A stretch of 64,000 nt of DNA from NCBI GenBank assembly GCA_047967505.1, contig CM106538.1, one strand, 5' to 3'. This DNA comes from Dipteris shenzhenensis (lineage: Eukaryota > Polypodiophyta > Polypodiopsida > Gleicheniales). Below the pieces are notes generated by a model. That model was not told the origin of the DNA. It was given only the letters and a program-made list of their open reading frames with translations, and did no database searches. Shown here piece after piece: positions 36,338 to 48,794 of the stretch (within the stretch, counting starts at the first letter, position 1; each line of letters begins with the position of its first letter). A program made the translations under genes and the position numbers.

Positions 36338-39300
36338 ATGGAAGGGACGAGTGGAAGCTCATCCGATGATGCGCCAACGCCCGGGAGCACGAAGTGGCTT
36401 ACGGAGAGGTTATATTGTCATTGCACTCATTGCAAGCGAGAAGTACGACATCAACGTCGTATTATCATGCGCCACTTGCGGATGTATGGGGAGGAGCCGG
36501 AACCAGTACCCCCCGTTGGTGTTGCACATGTTGATGGATCATCGGTAAGTCAAAGCTATTTAAGTTCGCAATCTTATTGTATACCCGGAATTAGAAGATC
36601 TTCTATTTACACGAATGAGCTTATGACAGGATGACGAGGGTGACGAGGGTACACATATACCTTCTCACTTTCAACAAGACTATAGTCTCCCAGATGACGA
36701 CGAGGGTATGGTCGACATGATGGATTCCATTTTTAGGGGCACTACATCCCACGTACACGTGATGTCAGAGTCTGAGGTGAAAATGCGAGAGTTGCAATCA
36801 ACACAATTGTACGAGGGTGCCAGGATGTCTAAACTACGTGCTTGTCTCTCAATCTTGAATCTACAAGTACAGTATGGGTGGTCGGATACAAGTGTCTCGA
36901 CCTTAATGAGGTTAGCCCTTGCATTAATTTGATTGACTCATTATTTGGATATTGTTTGTTTTGAGAATCATCATTTGGATAGTGTCTTTGTCATAGGTTG
37001 CTCCAAAAGATGTTGCCTGCACCAAATACCATGCCCGCATCAAGAGATGAAGCGAAAAAGATGCTAACAATGGTGGGTATGGATTATGATACCATCCATG
37101 CTTGCCGTAATGATTGTATTCTCTTTCGTCGTGAGCATGGAGATTTGGCTAGTTGTCCAAAGTGTGGGGAACAACGATATAGAGATGACTTGCAGGGTGA
37201 GAGGATACCGGTAAAGGTCTTAAGACACTTTCCCATCATTGCAAGAATACAACACATGTTTCGATGCAAATCCATAGCGGAGTTGATGACATGGCATGCA
37301 TCTCATCGGTCCACTGATCACACATTGAGGATTCCCGCAGATTGTGCGGCTTGGAAGCACATAGATAATCAGTGGCCGGACTTTGCGAGAGAGCCACGCA
37401 ACTTACATCTTGGGCTAGCCATGGACGGCGTGAATCCTTTCGGGTTACGCTCGACATCTTGGTCGACATGGCCCATAGTCGTGGTGAATTACAATATCCC
37501 ACCATGGCTAACAATAAAAAAGGGACACCTCATGCTTGCACTACTTGTGCCAGGAAAGTACAAGGCAAGAAACATGGACGTGTACATGGCACCTTTGATA
37601 GAGGAGTTACAGATATTATGGAGAGGAGTGCAGGTCTTTGATATTTCCAGAGCTCCTAGGCATACCAATGATATTTCCGTCAGGGGTATCTTGATGTGGA
37701 CCATGCATGACTACCCAGGATATGGAGAGTGCGCAGGTACGTGGTTATGTCTTTACATGTACAATGAGGGATTATGCTTTTTTTACTCTCTTTTGCACGC
37801 ATGTCTTGTACTAACATATTCATGCACGCGTGCAGGGCTTGCTACAAGTGGGTACCATGCTTGTCCTGTTTGTGGACCCGCTCTGAAATCGCTTGCACGC
37901 TACTCCAAACACATGAGGAAAAATGTTTATGAAGGTCATGCTCGATACCTTCCGCTCGACCATCTCGCACGTGGAGGTCAGCTTGATCCACCACCATCAT
38001 ATTTAAAAGCAAGTGATTGGATTCAAGCTTGGAGGGAGAATGGAGAGGAACCTCCTCCTGGTATGAAGAGGCTATCGATCTTTCACGAGCTTCCTTATTG
38101 GGGTCAGTTACAAATCAATCATCTCTTGGATCCCATGCATATCTTTAAGAATGTGGGGGCTACCATTTGGGCACACTTGGTTGGTTCCAAGGACTCGAGA
38201 GGAGTGCGAGAAGACTTGCGTGCTATGAATAGGATGTCTCGTTTGTGGCCCCAAGTGCATGCTTCAGGAAAAGTTGTCCTCCCGAAAGCAACGTGGATCC
38301 TCTCAACATGGGAGGAGGCAGCGATCAAGGCAGACATTGCCTCTTTTCAAACACCGACAGGGTACATGCGTTGCTTGAAAGGAGCATTTTCAAAGGACAA
38401 TAAGCTTAGTGGCCTCAAGTCCCATGATTGGCACAAGGTCTTACAGGTATTCTAAGTAGAATTAGTGTACCGATAATAGTGATGCATTAGCGTAATTATT
38501 ATTATGTTATATTGTTGACATGATTTCATTGTTGCTTTGATAGTTCATCCTTCCAATTACAATAAAAGGGTGCTTACAAGAAGATGTTAGAAATGCTATA
38601 TTCAAGATCTGTGGTATTGTGAGGTATGCTTACTATCAATTCGCATTATCTATTTTCTTCATGGACATGTGAAATAGGTGGATATCTCAAATATCTTACA
38701 TATGCATGGACATGTGAAATAGGTGGATATCTCAAAAAGAGATCTCTATATCGAGCATCGAGAAGGCTAGGGTGGAATCCATCGAAGCCGTATGCTTGCT
38801 TGAGAAGCACTTTCCCTCAAGCATTATGACAACTCAAGTCCACTTGCTTGTGCACATAGTTGATGAGGTGGCTATAGCAGGTACCGTTCATAATCGATGG
38901 ATGTTTTTTCTCGAGCGGTTTATGAAAACTTTAAAGGGGTTTGTAAGACAAAGAGCAAGACCAGAAGCAAGCATGGCAGAGGGATGGCTTGTGCAAGAGT
39001 CATTAGTATATATCACAGAGTTTCTTGCATCCACGGATCCTGATATGCCGCAAGCTTGGCACAACAAGGATGATGATCGCATCATTGGCGAGGTCCCCCA
39101 AGGAAAAGGGATTGAAAGAAAGATGAGCGAAGAGCAAATGGAGAAATTCAATAAGTTTTGTATCCTCAATAGCCCTGAGATGCAGAAGTGGATTGAGAGA
39201 TATGAAGTGGCCAAAGCAGAAAGAATAAATGCAAGGACGAGATTCAGAGTAATGTACAGGCGATCACAACCATATCCACGAGATCTGGCTCTTCTCCCTA

Positions 39301-40401
39301 CTCACATGTCACTTGATTGGCTACAACTAGCTATACGTAAAGCCGAACGTGATGGAGAGACAATAAACGAGCGCGAGCGGGAGTTATCATCTGGATGTAT
39401 GGTGCATGTAAGTTTCTTATCTCTTGATGTAATTAAGTAATTATTTGTGGCAATATATGCTATAAAATAGGTGCATCTTCATTGTTTTAATGATGCTCTT
39501 TTACAGTACAAAAAGTACAGTGCATTATGGTCATATGGACGACATTTTCGCATAGAACGCATCGATTCAAAGAGAGTCACGTATGATTGTGGAGTCATGG
39601 CTAACTTCACACAAGATAGCCGAGCAAGTGCTTCGGATACCAATCTTCTCTCCTCACAGTTGGATTATTGTGGAACCATACGCGACATCTATGAAATTGA
39701 TTTCAGACGATTTACTATTTTCATTCTTGATGTAAAATGGTTTAGAACTACTTACAACGGTCCCCATGCAACTGTGAGAAAAGATGGTAGCGGTCTCTTT
39801 GCAATAGACTCCACCAAACATTGGACCGATGAAAGTGATACTTTTGTTCTTCCCGAGCACTGTGAGCAGGTGCATACTAATGATTTAATTAGTCGAAGCT
39901 TTCGTTTTTTAAGTCCATTGATATATATATAATTGACGACATTTGGCACGTGATTTTTCATCTTCAATATAGGTGGTTTTTCATCCGGATCGTTCTGATC
40001 CAAGATGGTGGTACGTGATCCAAGTTGCGCCACGAAGTAAGCAGATTTTTGAAGATCGAGATGTGGATATGGAGATGCCACTACCAAATCCGGATCCAAT
40101 TGATGAATCTAGCGAAGAAGATGTAGATCACCATATGAGGCAAGAGAAAGATGCGCATAATGACATCGCACGGGAGGAGGATGGAGATCACGATATTGAC
40201 AAGGAAGACAACAATCGTCAAGATCGATCACCACACTTAAGCTTAATTGAAGAAGATGATCAAATACTTTTAGGTGAACGTACGATGCTAGAGTACGATG
40301 ATGATATAGGAGATCAACTCGGTATAGAGTTGGAGATAGACTTACTTGGCGCCTTAGACTTGGCTCAAGATGAAACAGTTGATGTAAATGCTCTTATTTA
40401 A
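36338..40401 (+). CDS. CACTA Tnp2 transposase, 8 exons, intact
   Basis: Catalytic transposase. Exons 36338-36544, 36630-36910, 36997-37736, 37836-38446, 38544-38623, 38723-39407, 39471-39869, 39973-40401 sum to 3,432 nt (1,143 residues) with consistent phases and no stop. N-terminus: MEGTSGSSSDD and a Cys/His cluster (YCHCTHC). The Transposase_21 domain covers about 175-520: MDYDTIHACRNDCILF, SCPKCGEQRY, AMDGVNPFG, WTMHDYPGYGECAG, HACPVCG, LLDPMHIFKN. Candidate acidic residues are D306, D401 and D508. DUF4218-like (VHLLVHIVDEV..NRWMFFLERFM) and DUF4216-like (YCGTIRDIYEIDF..DPRWWYVIQV) regions follow, then an acidic tail. The exon 2 donor (AG|GTTAGC) is weak. The 99-bp intron 37737-37835 is in frame without stops. 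Confidence 0.92.
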
Positions 40402-40578
40402 TTTGATTTTTCTCATCTCCAACTTGGACATGAATATATGAGCTTCAAAGGCTTGATGTACATGCTCTCATTTTTTATTTCTCTATGAGCTCAAACATGT
40501 ATGAAAATTTAAAAAATTTTGTCATTGGAAGAAAATAAATTTTAAGACTTAAAAAAAAAAAAAAACCTCTCTGTAAAA

Positions 40579-40744
40579 CGTCGCTATAATATAGTCTCAG
40601 TGTCGCTATATAGCGACCTTTAAAAGTCGCTATATAGCGACTTTAGTAGAAGTCGCTATATAGCGACCTTTCATAGTCGCTATATAGCGACTATTACTAA
40701 CGTCGCTATATAGCGACGCTTCTTAAAAGTCGCTATATAGCGAC
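40579..40744. promoter_or_regulatory. Right subterminal repeats: six GTCGCTATATAGCGAC palindromes
   Basis: Perfect copies start at 40602, 40626, 40652, 40676, 40702 and 40729, plus a degenerate one at 40579. Spacing is 24-27 bp. They mirror the left cluster in number and phase. Confidence 0.9.
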
Positions 40745-40768
40745 GATTTACGACACCCGATTTTTATA

Positions 40769-40803
40769 CCGACGATTAACGCTAAGCGGGCGCTAATCGT
40801 CGG
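40769..40803. repeat. Terminal hairpin of the CACTA right end
   Basis: CCGACGATTAACGC and its imperfect inverse GCGCTAATCGTCGG enclose TAAGCGG. It lies 37 bp inside the terminus. Confidence 0.85.
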
Positions 40804-40840
40804 TACGTAAACGTCGCAATAGGATGCGTGTGTAGTAGTG

Positions 40841-41827
40841 AACTATGGGTTTTGCCAATCCATTCAACCATATGAGGAATGCAGTAAAGGATACTACTAA
40901 ACTCATATCCGAGTAAAAGAAATCCAAGTGATTGACCATATACCATATAACATGGTCTACCCAAATTAGGAATGCAGTAAAGGATGATGCTAAACTCAAA
41001 TCCCGATAAAATAAATCCAAGTGATTACCATATACCATATAACATGGTCTACCCAAATAAGAGAGCCACCACATTTGTCAAAAACACACGCACACCTGAG
41101 GAATGGTCATAACCAATTCCACCACAGGGATCTGTAATTTGCAGCTCTTTTTGCACTAGAGTTAAAGCCTCCCCAAACAAGTAATAGTATTTTGGAGTTA
41201 GAACATTTCCTAGCATCCATTGTAGAAAGTGCAAGTGCACAAGGAATGCTAAAAACTTTAAAGATGTCTATGCTCAACGGAGCTAATAGATTCAAATTAT
41301 TAAGAGTCCATATCTTGTTTTGATGGGTCTCTTGCGACACATCAAATTCCACCTCCCGAGGAGGCAATGTATCGTGCTCGGATGAAGAAAGGGCAATTTT
41401 TTTGAACCAAGGAAGTTCAGTAGTGACCTTCGATAAAACGGTAGAAGATAGAGACTTTTCAATTCTAGGCAACATTTCTTCATGATGATGCACTTTGACA
41501 TCATCATTGGAAATGATTTCATCTATCATAGTTTCCATTTCAGAAAGTAGTGCATAGGCTTTTGTTGTACTTTTTTAGCTTGTATCCAAGGACCAAAGAC
41601 CATTTTTTAATGCCAAGGGTATGTAATAATGTGTTATTACCTACTTCCTTGGCCACCATGTCATGCTCAATGATCTTTTTGTGTATCTCCTTGTTATTGA
41701 TGAGTGCCAAAGTAGCTTGTCCTACTGGACTAGGAATCGACAGATTGTCGGAATATCTGTCCTCAATCCTCACACACATTAAATATCCCTTTATTAAGGT
41801 ATAGCCATATAAAAAAGCTAATGCCAT
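40841..41827 (-). pseudogene. Unrecognised ORF(s) interrupted by the CACTA insertion
   Basis: On the minus strand the frame 41074-40841 (ending LNGLAKPIV) continues in phase with the frame left of the element (VETLVTFIFVRKFMIQ, 29231 downward) once one AAC copy is removed, so the transposon landed in an open frame. A ~93-bp piece (HLDxFYxDxSL...FTAFLIW) is tandemly duplicated. Further minus-strand frames lie at 41538-41107 and 41827-41540. I do not recognise the protein. Its position suggests the N-terminal extension of the Penelope-like element at 26.8-28.3 kb, but this is unproven. Confidence 0.5.
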
Positions 41828-42392
41828 TAGAAAAATATATGTATAAAATTTTTTATAATAACCAATTTTCCAACTTGGTAATGCCTTTTCTAATGAGAAA
41901 GGATTTTAATCAAGAAAAAAAACCCCCCAAAAGGCCATGAGGTACTTAAGGCATAACGGGTTCCAAAAGGGCCACCATGGACAACTGTCCAAAGGTCCCT
42001 TGGTCTTGTTAAAAGGTATCCTGGTCCCAAGGTATAAATAATAGATCCTAAGGTCCCCTTAAAGGGCCTAGAAAAATTAGACGAATAGCTTTTATTAATT
42101 TTTAACTTCAGCAAAGCCTAAGGTCCTCTAAATGTCTTTAATGTTCCTCCCATGGCTTGTGGCCACAGGACCCAAGGTCCCTCGTACTCTATACTCCCTC
42201 ACAAAATGGATTGGACTAAGTACTAATAGTCTACCGCTCTATGCACAGTCCATTAATGCCGTAGTGTAGACTCTAGGGACTCCATACTAACCGTAGGCCA
42301 CAGGACCCGAGGGATTTTTTTGTCTAACATCCTAGTTATAGCTAGGCATCATTTCTTGATAATCCTGTCTGTTGCCATTATTCTAAATGTAG
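41828..42392. other. Non-coding, no gene recognised
   Basis: Contains many AAGGTCCC/AAGGGCC phrases (41930-42190), possibly a decayed short repeat. Confidence 0.4.
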
Positions 42393-43169
42393 GTGTCGTG
42401 CATCTATCTTAAGTAAGCGAGTACAGAATTAGTTTATGTGTTCTACAAATAATCCAACATTAACAAAGAACAAACTTGAAGTAGCGAGTTTCTTCTTTAT
42501 GAAATTTACAGAACTATGAAGGATTTCCTTTGTTGTAAAGTTTTTTTCTTTTTTTCTCGTAAATTTAAAAAAGAGAAATACCTGATTATAAATTAAGCTG
42601 ACAATAGCAGGTCCGTCGAACAGACATGTGTGGTTGAGCGTTCCCTTCTTGCTAACACCTCGACACAGAAACAGAAAAAGAGAAATTTAGAATATGCAAA
42701 AGCGATTTATTTAAAAAAACATCAGATGGAAAACATATATATATGTATATATATATATATATGTATGTATATATAATTTATATAACCACACATAGTGTGG
42801 GTGGGGAGGCGGTGCGCTTCCTTCCCCAAAGAGTTGTAATCCGAGGGAACAAGCCCTTCCCCGTGCATGGAAGTTAAAATCGTAGAGAGTATTAGCACCG
42901 AGATTGAGTATCGCGACTTATGTAGGAGACTAATATATTACCTAGATCTCAATGAGCGTATTTGTACTCAAGTTGAGCGTCATCCAAGTTCTTGTACAAA
43001 CCAACCATATGCGGCTACAATTCGTTTGAAATAGAAACAATGTCAAAATACTTTATCATTAAACAATAAATTATTAATCTAGCTTGTGACAGGATTTCTT
43101 GGATCTTTTAAAAGAAGTAGTTTGCACGGATCAATCGCACACTTGAAATTAGTCAATCCACTATCTTGA
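42393..43169. repeat. Long direct repeat, copy 1 (777 bp)
   Basis: Starts GTGTCGTGCATCTATC and ends CAATCCACTATCTTGA. Highly similar to 44425-45174, with small indels and a longer (TA)n in this copy. The pair flanks the ABCG fragment. Confidence 0.92.
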
Positions 43170-43794
43170 CTTAAATTACTCATATGCTGGCAGCCTTTTT
43201 GAATTAAACTTGAACAATAGTTAGGCTCATGCGATATTATGGATTAGAGCTTCGAATGCTCAGCTTTTTCACCGCTGATTCTTTGCAAGGAAAGAGCGCC
43301 CACAAAGCCAGAAGCTGGAAAAAGAACACGATCAATAAAAAAGGAGGAGATCTGTGTAGTTCAAGCTGGTCTCACATTCAAAGAGGTGCTGAAATAGTCG
43401 ATGAGTTGTCTCCGCTTGAGAGCTGATGCCACATTATTCCTCAAGGCAGATGTGGATCCTCCTCCCAAACCTTGCGTGTTCGCTTCCGTTTTCACCTCGT
43501 GATAGCTTGCATATTGCGATCTTGATGTCCTCCGGTCAATCCACCTTCTCAAACAATGCAACGAGAGGAGATCTTAGCAATCGAGAAGACATGAAAACTG
43601 ATTCTTTCATTCGAGTGCAAGCAATCAGCTGTGCACGGCAAAACTCGTGACAATCTTTGCTTTAAATGTAGCCTGCAACGCGTAGAATCACCATCAGTAT
43701 GATGATCGAAAGACTCCCGCAAGATGTTAAGTAGTCCATGTCTTGATGCTACCTTCCAAAGTACCAGGCTCTGCATGGCTTCAGACTTGCGTAC

Positions 43795-44164
43795 CTACGA
43801 GACTATCGAGCGGAGTCGATTTCCCTGACCCAGAAGGCCCCATGATTGCCATGAAATATCCAGGCTCCGCATAGCCGGTTAGGTTCTGTAGCACAGTCTG
43901 CGACTCTCCTTTGTGATTCAACACCTTCACCATTAAGTCCCTCCATGTCAACCAGGCTAAAACGTCGCCAATGTTTTTCGTATCGGTGGAAATCTTCCAT
44001 AGGCTCTCGCTCAACGGGCTCAGATTTCCCTGTAGCCGGCCGTCCTTCGACGCCTCTACAATGTTCACCGAAGTATGGGCACCGTATTGTACTCCAGCTT
44101 GGACGTTCAAGCTGTAGATATTGGAAGGTGGACGATTTGTGCTCCCCATATCGAAAGCTCGCAC
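43795..44164 (-). pseudogene. ABCG (ABCG11-like half-transporter) first-exon fragment
   Basis: N-terminal part of a plant ABCG half-size transporter (cuticular lipid export in Arabidopsis ABCG11). It reads [11 protein letters not shown], then [29 protein letters not shown] and the Walker [10 protein letters not shown]. It is followed by P where the family has L or M, then LDSLVG. A donor G|GTACGC follows at 43795/43794, but no downstream exon with the Walker B, signature or membrane domain is found in the 600 bp before the flanking repeat. A start near 44164 is plausible. Most likely a captured or duplicated fragment. Confidence 0.75.
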
Positions 44165-44424
44165 AACTCAAAACTGCTTCTCCAAAGAGCCGAGCGGTGC
44201 AAGTGGTCTCTCAAAAGCGCTGGACTGTGCTCCGGATTGCACGAGATTTGAAGAATTCAAGGAGATCGAACCTGAGGCTGTAGATCAGTAAGAAATGGCA
44301 GTCTTCGAGAAGGACTCAAGTGATTTATGAGAAAGAAGTCTTTGACTAAGACACCGATTCACAGGCGAGAGACACAAATTTATTGCTGGTCCAACCACAA
44401 CTTCACTGGAAACTGCTGCGAGTA

Positions 44425-45174
44425 GTGTCGTGCATCTATCGTAAGCAAGCCAGTACAGAATTAGTTTATGTGTTCTACAAATAATCCAACATTAACAAAG
44501 AACAAACTTGAAGTAGCACTTTCTTCTTTATGAAATTTACAGAACTATGAAGGATTTCCTTTGTTGTAAAGTTTCCTTCTTTTTTTCTCGTAAATTAAAA
44601 AAAGAGAAATACATGATTATAAATTAAGCTAACAATAGCAGGTTCGTCGAAGAAACGTGTGTGGTTGAGTCTTCCCTTCTTGCGAACACCTCGACACAGA
44701 AACAAAAAGAAGAATTTAGAATATGCAAAAGCGATTTATTAAAAGAAACATCAGATGGAAAACATATATATGTATATATAATTTATATAACCACACATAG
44801 TGTGGGCGGGGAGGCGGCGCGCTTCTTTCCCCAAAGAGTTATAATCCGAGGGAACAGGCCTTTCCTCGTGCACTGAAGTTAAAATTGTCGAGAGTACTAG
44901 TGTCAAGATTGAGTATCGCGACTTATGTAGGAGACTAATACATTACTTAGATCTCAATGACGCATCTATACTCCAAGTCGAGCGTCATCCAAGTTCTTGT
45001 ACAAACCAACCATATGCGTTTGCAATACATTTGAAATAGAAATAATGTCAAAATACGGTATCATTAAACAATAAATTACTAATCTAGCTTGTAACAGGAT
45101 TTCTTAGATCTTTTAAAAAAAGTAGCTTGCACGGATGAGTCGCACACTTGAAATTAGTCAATCCACTATCTTGA
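44425..45174. repeat. Long direct repeat, copy 2 (750 bp)
   Basis: Same orientation as copy 1 and 2,032 bp downstream of it. No matching 5-bp target duplication is visible outside the pair, so LTR status is unproven. Confidence 0.92.
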
Positions 45175-48100
45175 AAGAGCAGCTTCAAGTAGAGCTATGG
45201 AGAATTCTTCCATTTTGTATGACACGATCTTCACCTTCCTTGCCTTCTTGCAAACTTTCATCAAAACCTTGTTGCTCCCTGAAGTGCATGGAGATGATCA
45301 AATGGATCATGCACTGAGAATGAATGAGCATGATGGGGTAAGCACAAATGAGTTCTATTCTATAGTTCAGCTCCCGCTCAGCCAAAATGCTGCTACAACT
45401 GCGAGAAAAGTGAATCTAGCGCTGCCCAAGAATGCAACCTCTCCCACCTACAACTTGCGAGCGAACGAGCAAATGGAGGATAGTTTTCAGGGCATCAAAG
45501 TGTGATGGGAATTTGCCAGCCACATGAGCCCATGCAACAGAGTTTCAACTAGGCAGAGTGTTACGATAAGAAACACTCACTGATGATCTCTTTCTTTTTC
45601 CTCCTGATGCTGTGTTGTCTTGTTTAAGCTCCCTATCTATTGCATCTCTTTCTCCCAATACTGGAATCCTCTGTTGAACCACTCGGTTGGTTGTCAAGCT
45701 AACTAGAACCCACTTCGAGTTCATTATCTCGGGGAATAGGCCACTCCTTGCAACAATCATGTACAATGTTCGTAGTGCCACCATGACTGCAATCTAGTCC
45801 GTTGAAGCTACTTCCTACCTCTCCCTATCATACAAATGTTTCGCCCTTTGACTCGGCACGTCACTTATCCATCCTCCAACATTTGCTCTTTCTTCCTTGC
45901 TCTGCAAGCATTCCTGTTGCCCTCCATCAGAGATCCAACCTCCGATCCCTTACCACTCTGTAGTAGCCATCCAACCTTTGTTCAAATCTGATCATATTGC
46001 CATCTTTTCGCACATGGGAAGCCTTGACTTGATCCTTTTCATTACTGTCAACAACGCGGGGCTCGCCACCAAATCAGACAATTTGCTATGTTTTTTAGCA
46101 AGGCTCATGTTGATAGGTTTGTTTGGCATGATGCCCATAATCTGTGTGCTAGACTTCCGCCTAGCTTAATCATCATAAATCCCCCTTCTGTCCGAGCAGG
46201 AATCTTGACAGTGCAGGGATTGCAGAGGAAATACGAGGGGCGAAAGCGGCAAAAACAAAAGTGAGAGAATCCTGATAGCATAGTCACCTCTCACTAAGAG
46301 ATTCCCACAAGCAACCCCTTCTGGACGAACCCTCAAAACTCCAAGTGAGCACGAAACTCTCCGGCCTATCACTGGATTTATCGTCGCAAGACTCAAAGCA
46401 TGACTCAGGTCATGGACAAGGCTATCAGAAGCCTTCAAGAGGAGGGGAATTTCAGTGAAGTTCTGGCACTTGAAGGATCCGGAGAAGCTAATCCAAGTGG
46501 AATCTTTAGGGACACTCCAGTTGAGCTTAAGGAAAACGCAACCGCCCAAGGTCTGAATGGCCTTGTCAATGGCAACTTTAAGCTACGAGAAGGAGGGGGG
46601 GCTAGGTTCATCATGATCCTCATCCTCCTTGGTCCAATGAACATAATTCTTGTTGAGAGACTTACTCTTCACTTTGTTTACAGATTGCGAGGTTGATGAC
46701 TCCCACTTTGGGTTGTTGAATTTCATGCTTACATCGAGTTTCTTTTTGTTTTCCCCACCCCTCACCACGTCTATGGCTGGAGCTTCGAACACCAACTTAA
46801 TCATCACACAAAATCAGAGAAATATAGAAGAAAGAGACTAAAGCCACAAGTCAAATACCTTCTTACACAAGAATGCACTTCCACGAAGAATGGATGAAGA
46901 TACAATGACAAGTCTGATGCCTTAATTTGAGGAATCCCACTTTTTTTAATATACTAGTTTGAAAAGCAATTTTTAGGCTTTGGAGATTTACAAAGCAAGC
47001 TTTTTATGCTTTTACGTTTTGGATAAAAGCTTAAAATCAAAATCAAAGGATCAAGAAAAGATCAAGGGCTAAAATCAATCTACATTAAGATATCCTTGAG
47101 GCATATGAGATGCCAAAATGATGATGGTGGGTCAGATATGTACGTCCTAGATTCTGACACTAATTTTCATAAAGTACAAACTATATATGACATCCCTAAG
47201 TGCATGCTAGAACATTGAGGCTCTCCAGTTTACTCTATCACCAAACTTGATAATGTCCACCTATGCTGATGCATAAATGTCATCATGTTAAGTAATGATT
47301 AATTGATAAAAAATCACTGGATCTAAGTGCAATGAAATTTTCATGACTGAGCTAATGCTATAGTATCCAAATGATGATGTTGATCCATTGATCTCTACCA
47401 ATAGTGGAAACTATGTCTAAGGATGTGATATGCTCAGTCTTGAGAGGTGAAAGCATCAATGATGGATGTTATAATCATATCACCCAAGAATTTGGATGCA
47501 TTATTGCATGTATCTTTGCATGGTGTTGGGGATGTGGAAGCCTCGTATAAGGAATTATCTTATTCATTGAATATCAACTTCCTTTGATCTTGGCTAGCAT
47601 ACTTTGAGATACCATCTCCTTTGATCTTGGAGTGAAGAGAGAAGATTGCAATGTTTGGAATTCCTCTTGAACCATTTAATATTGTACAGCTACATCTTCA
47701 ATAAATTTTTGAGTAGCCAAGATTGCTTCCATGTTAGTGCGGATAGTGCCATCAAACTGTGCAACCTCATTTACCTTTGGATCAATTCCTTCAATTCCAA
47801 AATCAATGGATCCATTGATATGATATTTCTCACCTTTCAAAAGGGCATCATCCTCTTGTAGACTAGCATCCAAAACATCATAAAAGATGAGATATCACAC
47901 AATACCTACTATTGTCATGGGATCAAGCAATGCCAAATGTGGCATTCAGTGTAGCCAAATTAGGAGCACAGGAGGAAGAAGGATGAGTACATGTTGGGTA
48001 TATTGAGGATGACTTAAATCTCAATCCTCTCTTGTATCAACATTCAATTTTTTTTCCTGTCAAAAAATTGGAGCGACGGATGATCAATAGGAAGGAAGGG

Positions 48101-48758
48101 TCTCAAGGTTTCCTCTAATTTTATTACTTGTAGATGACTAGATAGATTTGTTACTCAAGTCTATGGAGTCACTTGATGACATTCAATTTTTTAATGCTAA
48201 TCTAGAGGAATGCGAAGAACATTTGTGTAAAGTAGTGAAAATGTCAAGCATGTAAGGATAGTTGCAAGAATGCTAGAAGTGAAAAGTGAATATGAGAATG
48301 AAAGTGAGGTGCTTATAAAAGGGGACCTAAAAAGCCCTCAAATTTTGTTTATTCCAATTCTTCAATCAATCCATGATTCTCCTCTATATACTAAAAGATA
48401 AAAAATACTAAAACGACTAAAAATACTTGAAAACCCAAAATTTTTTAAAAATCAAAGATATTCCAAAAACAACCATGGGACAGCAAAAGCATCTCTGCCT
48501 CTCTCACCAAAGTAAAGGAAGCACACAAGGTAGGCAAATGGGTGGTTTCCAAAGATGGCAATCATTGATTAGAGACTTCAAGTTTAAACCCAAGGACTCT
48601 TAGTCTTTAATTAAGGTTTAGAAGGCCACCTTATGATAATAACCTTGTACTAACTAAGCCTTGTGCACTCTCCTAACTCTCAGGCTATCCAAACGTAGTA
48701 AGCCACTTTTTGGTTTTTATACTTTATCTCATAGACCCATGAGGTATTTAGCAGACAT

Positions 48759-48794
<36 letters not shown>

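Larger units (their letters stand above)
29232..40840 (+). mobile_element. Complete CACTA (En/Spm) DNA transposon, 11.6 kb, intact
   Basis: Starts CACTACAAGG and ends ...GTAGTAGTG (inverse CACTACTACA). The 3-bp target duplication AAC stands at 29229-29231 and 40841-40843, as expected for CACTA elements. Both ends reach CGACG at 25-29 bp inward. Clusters of the 16-bp palindrome GTCGCTATATAGCGAC lie 0.1-0.3 kb from each end. Inside are divergent Tnp1-like (-) and Tnp2 (+) genes without disabling mutations, separated by a palindromic array and a shared promoter zone. The perfect target duplication and open genes argue for a young, possibly autonomous copy. Confidence 0.96.

Noticed and set aside
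42393-45174. Classic LTR retrotransposon
   Set aside because: Direct repeats are present, but there is no target duplication, PBS, polypurine tract or TG..CA ends, so only reported as repeats around a gene fragment.
46150-46800. Possible host exon (minus strand, ENKKKLDVSMKF... and WSVPKDSTWISFSGSF...)
   Set aside because: Frames conflict, no splice-consistent model and no recognisable domain.
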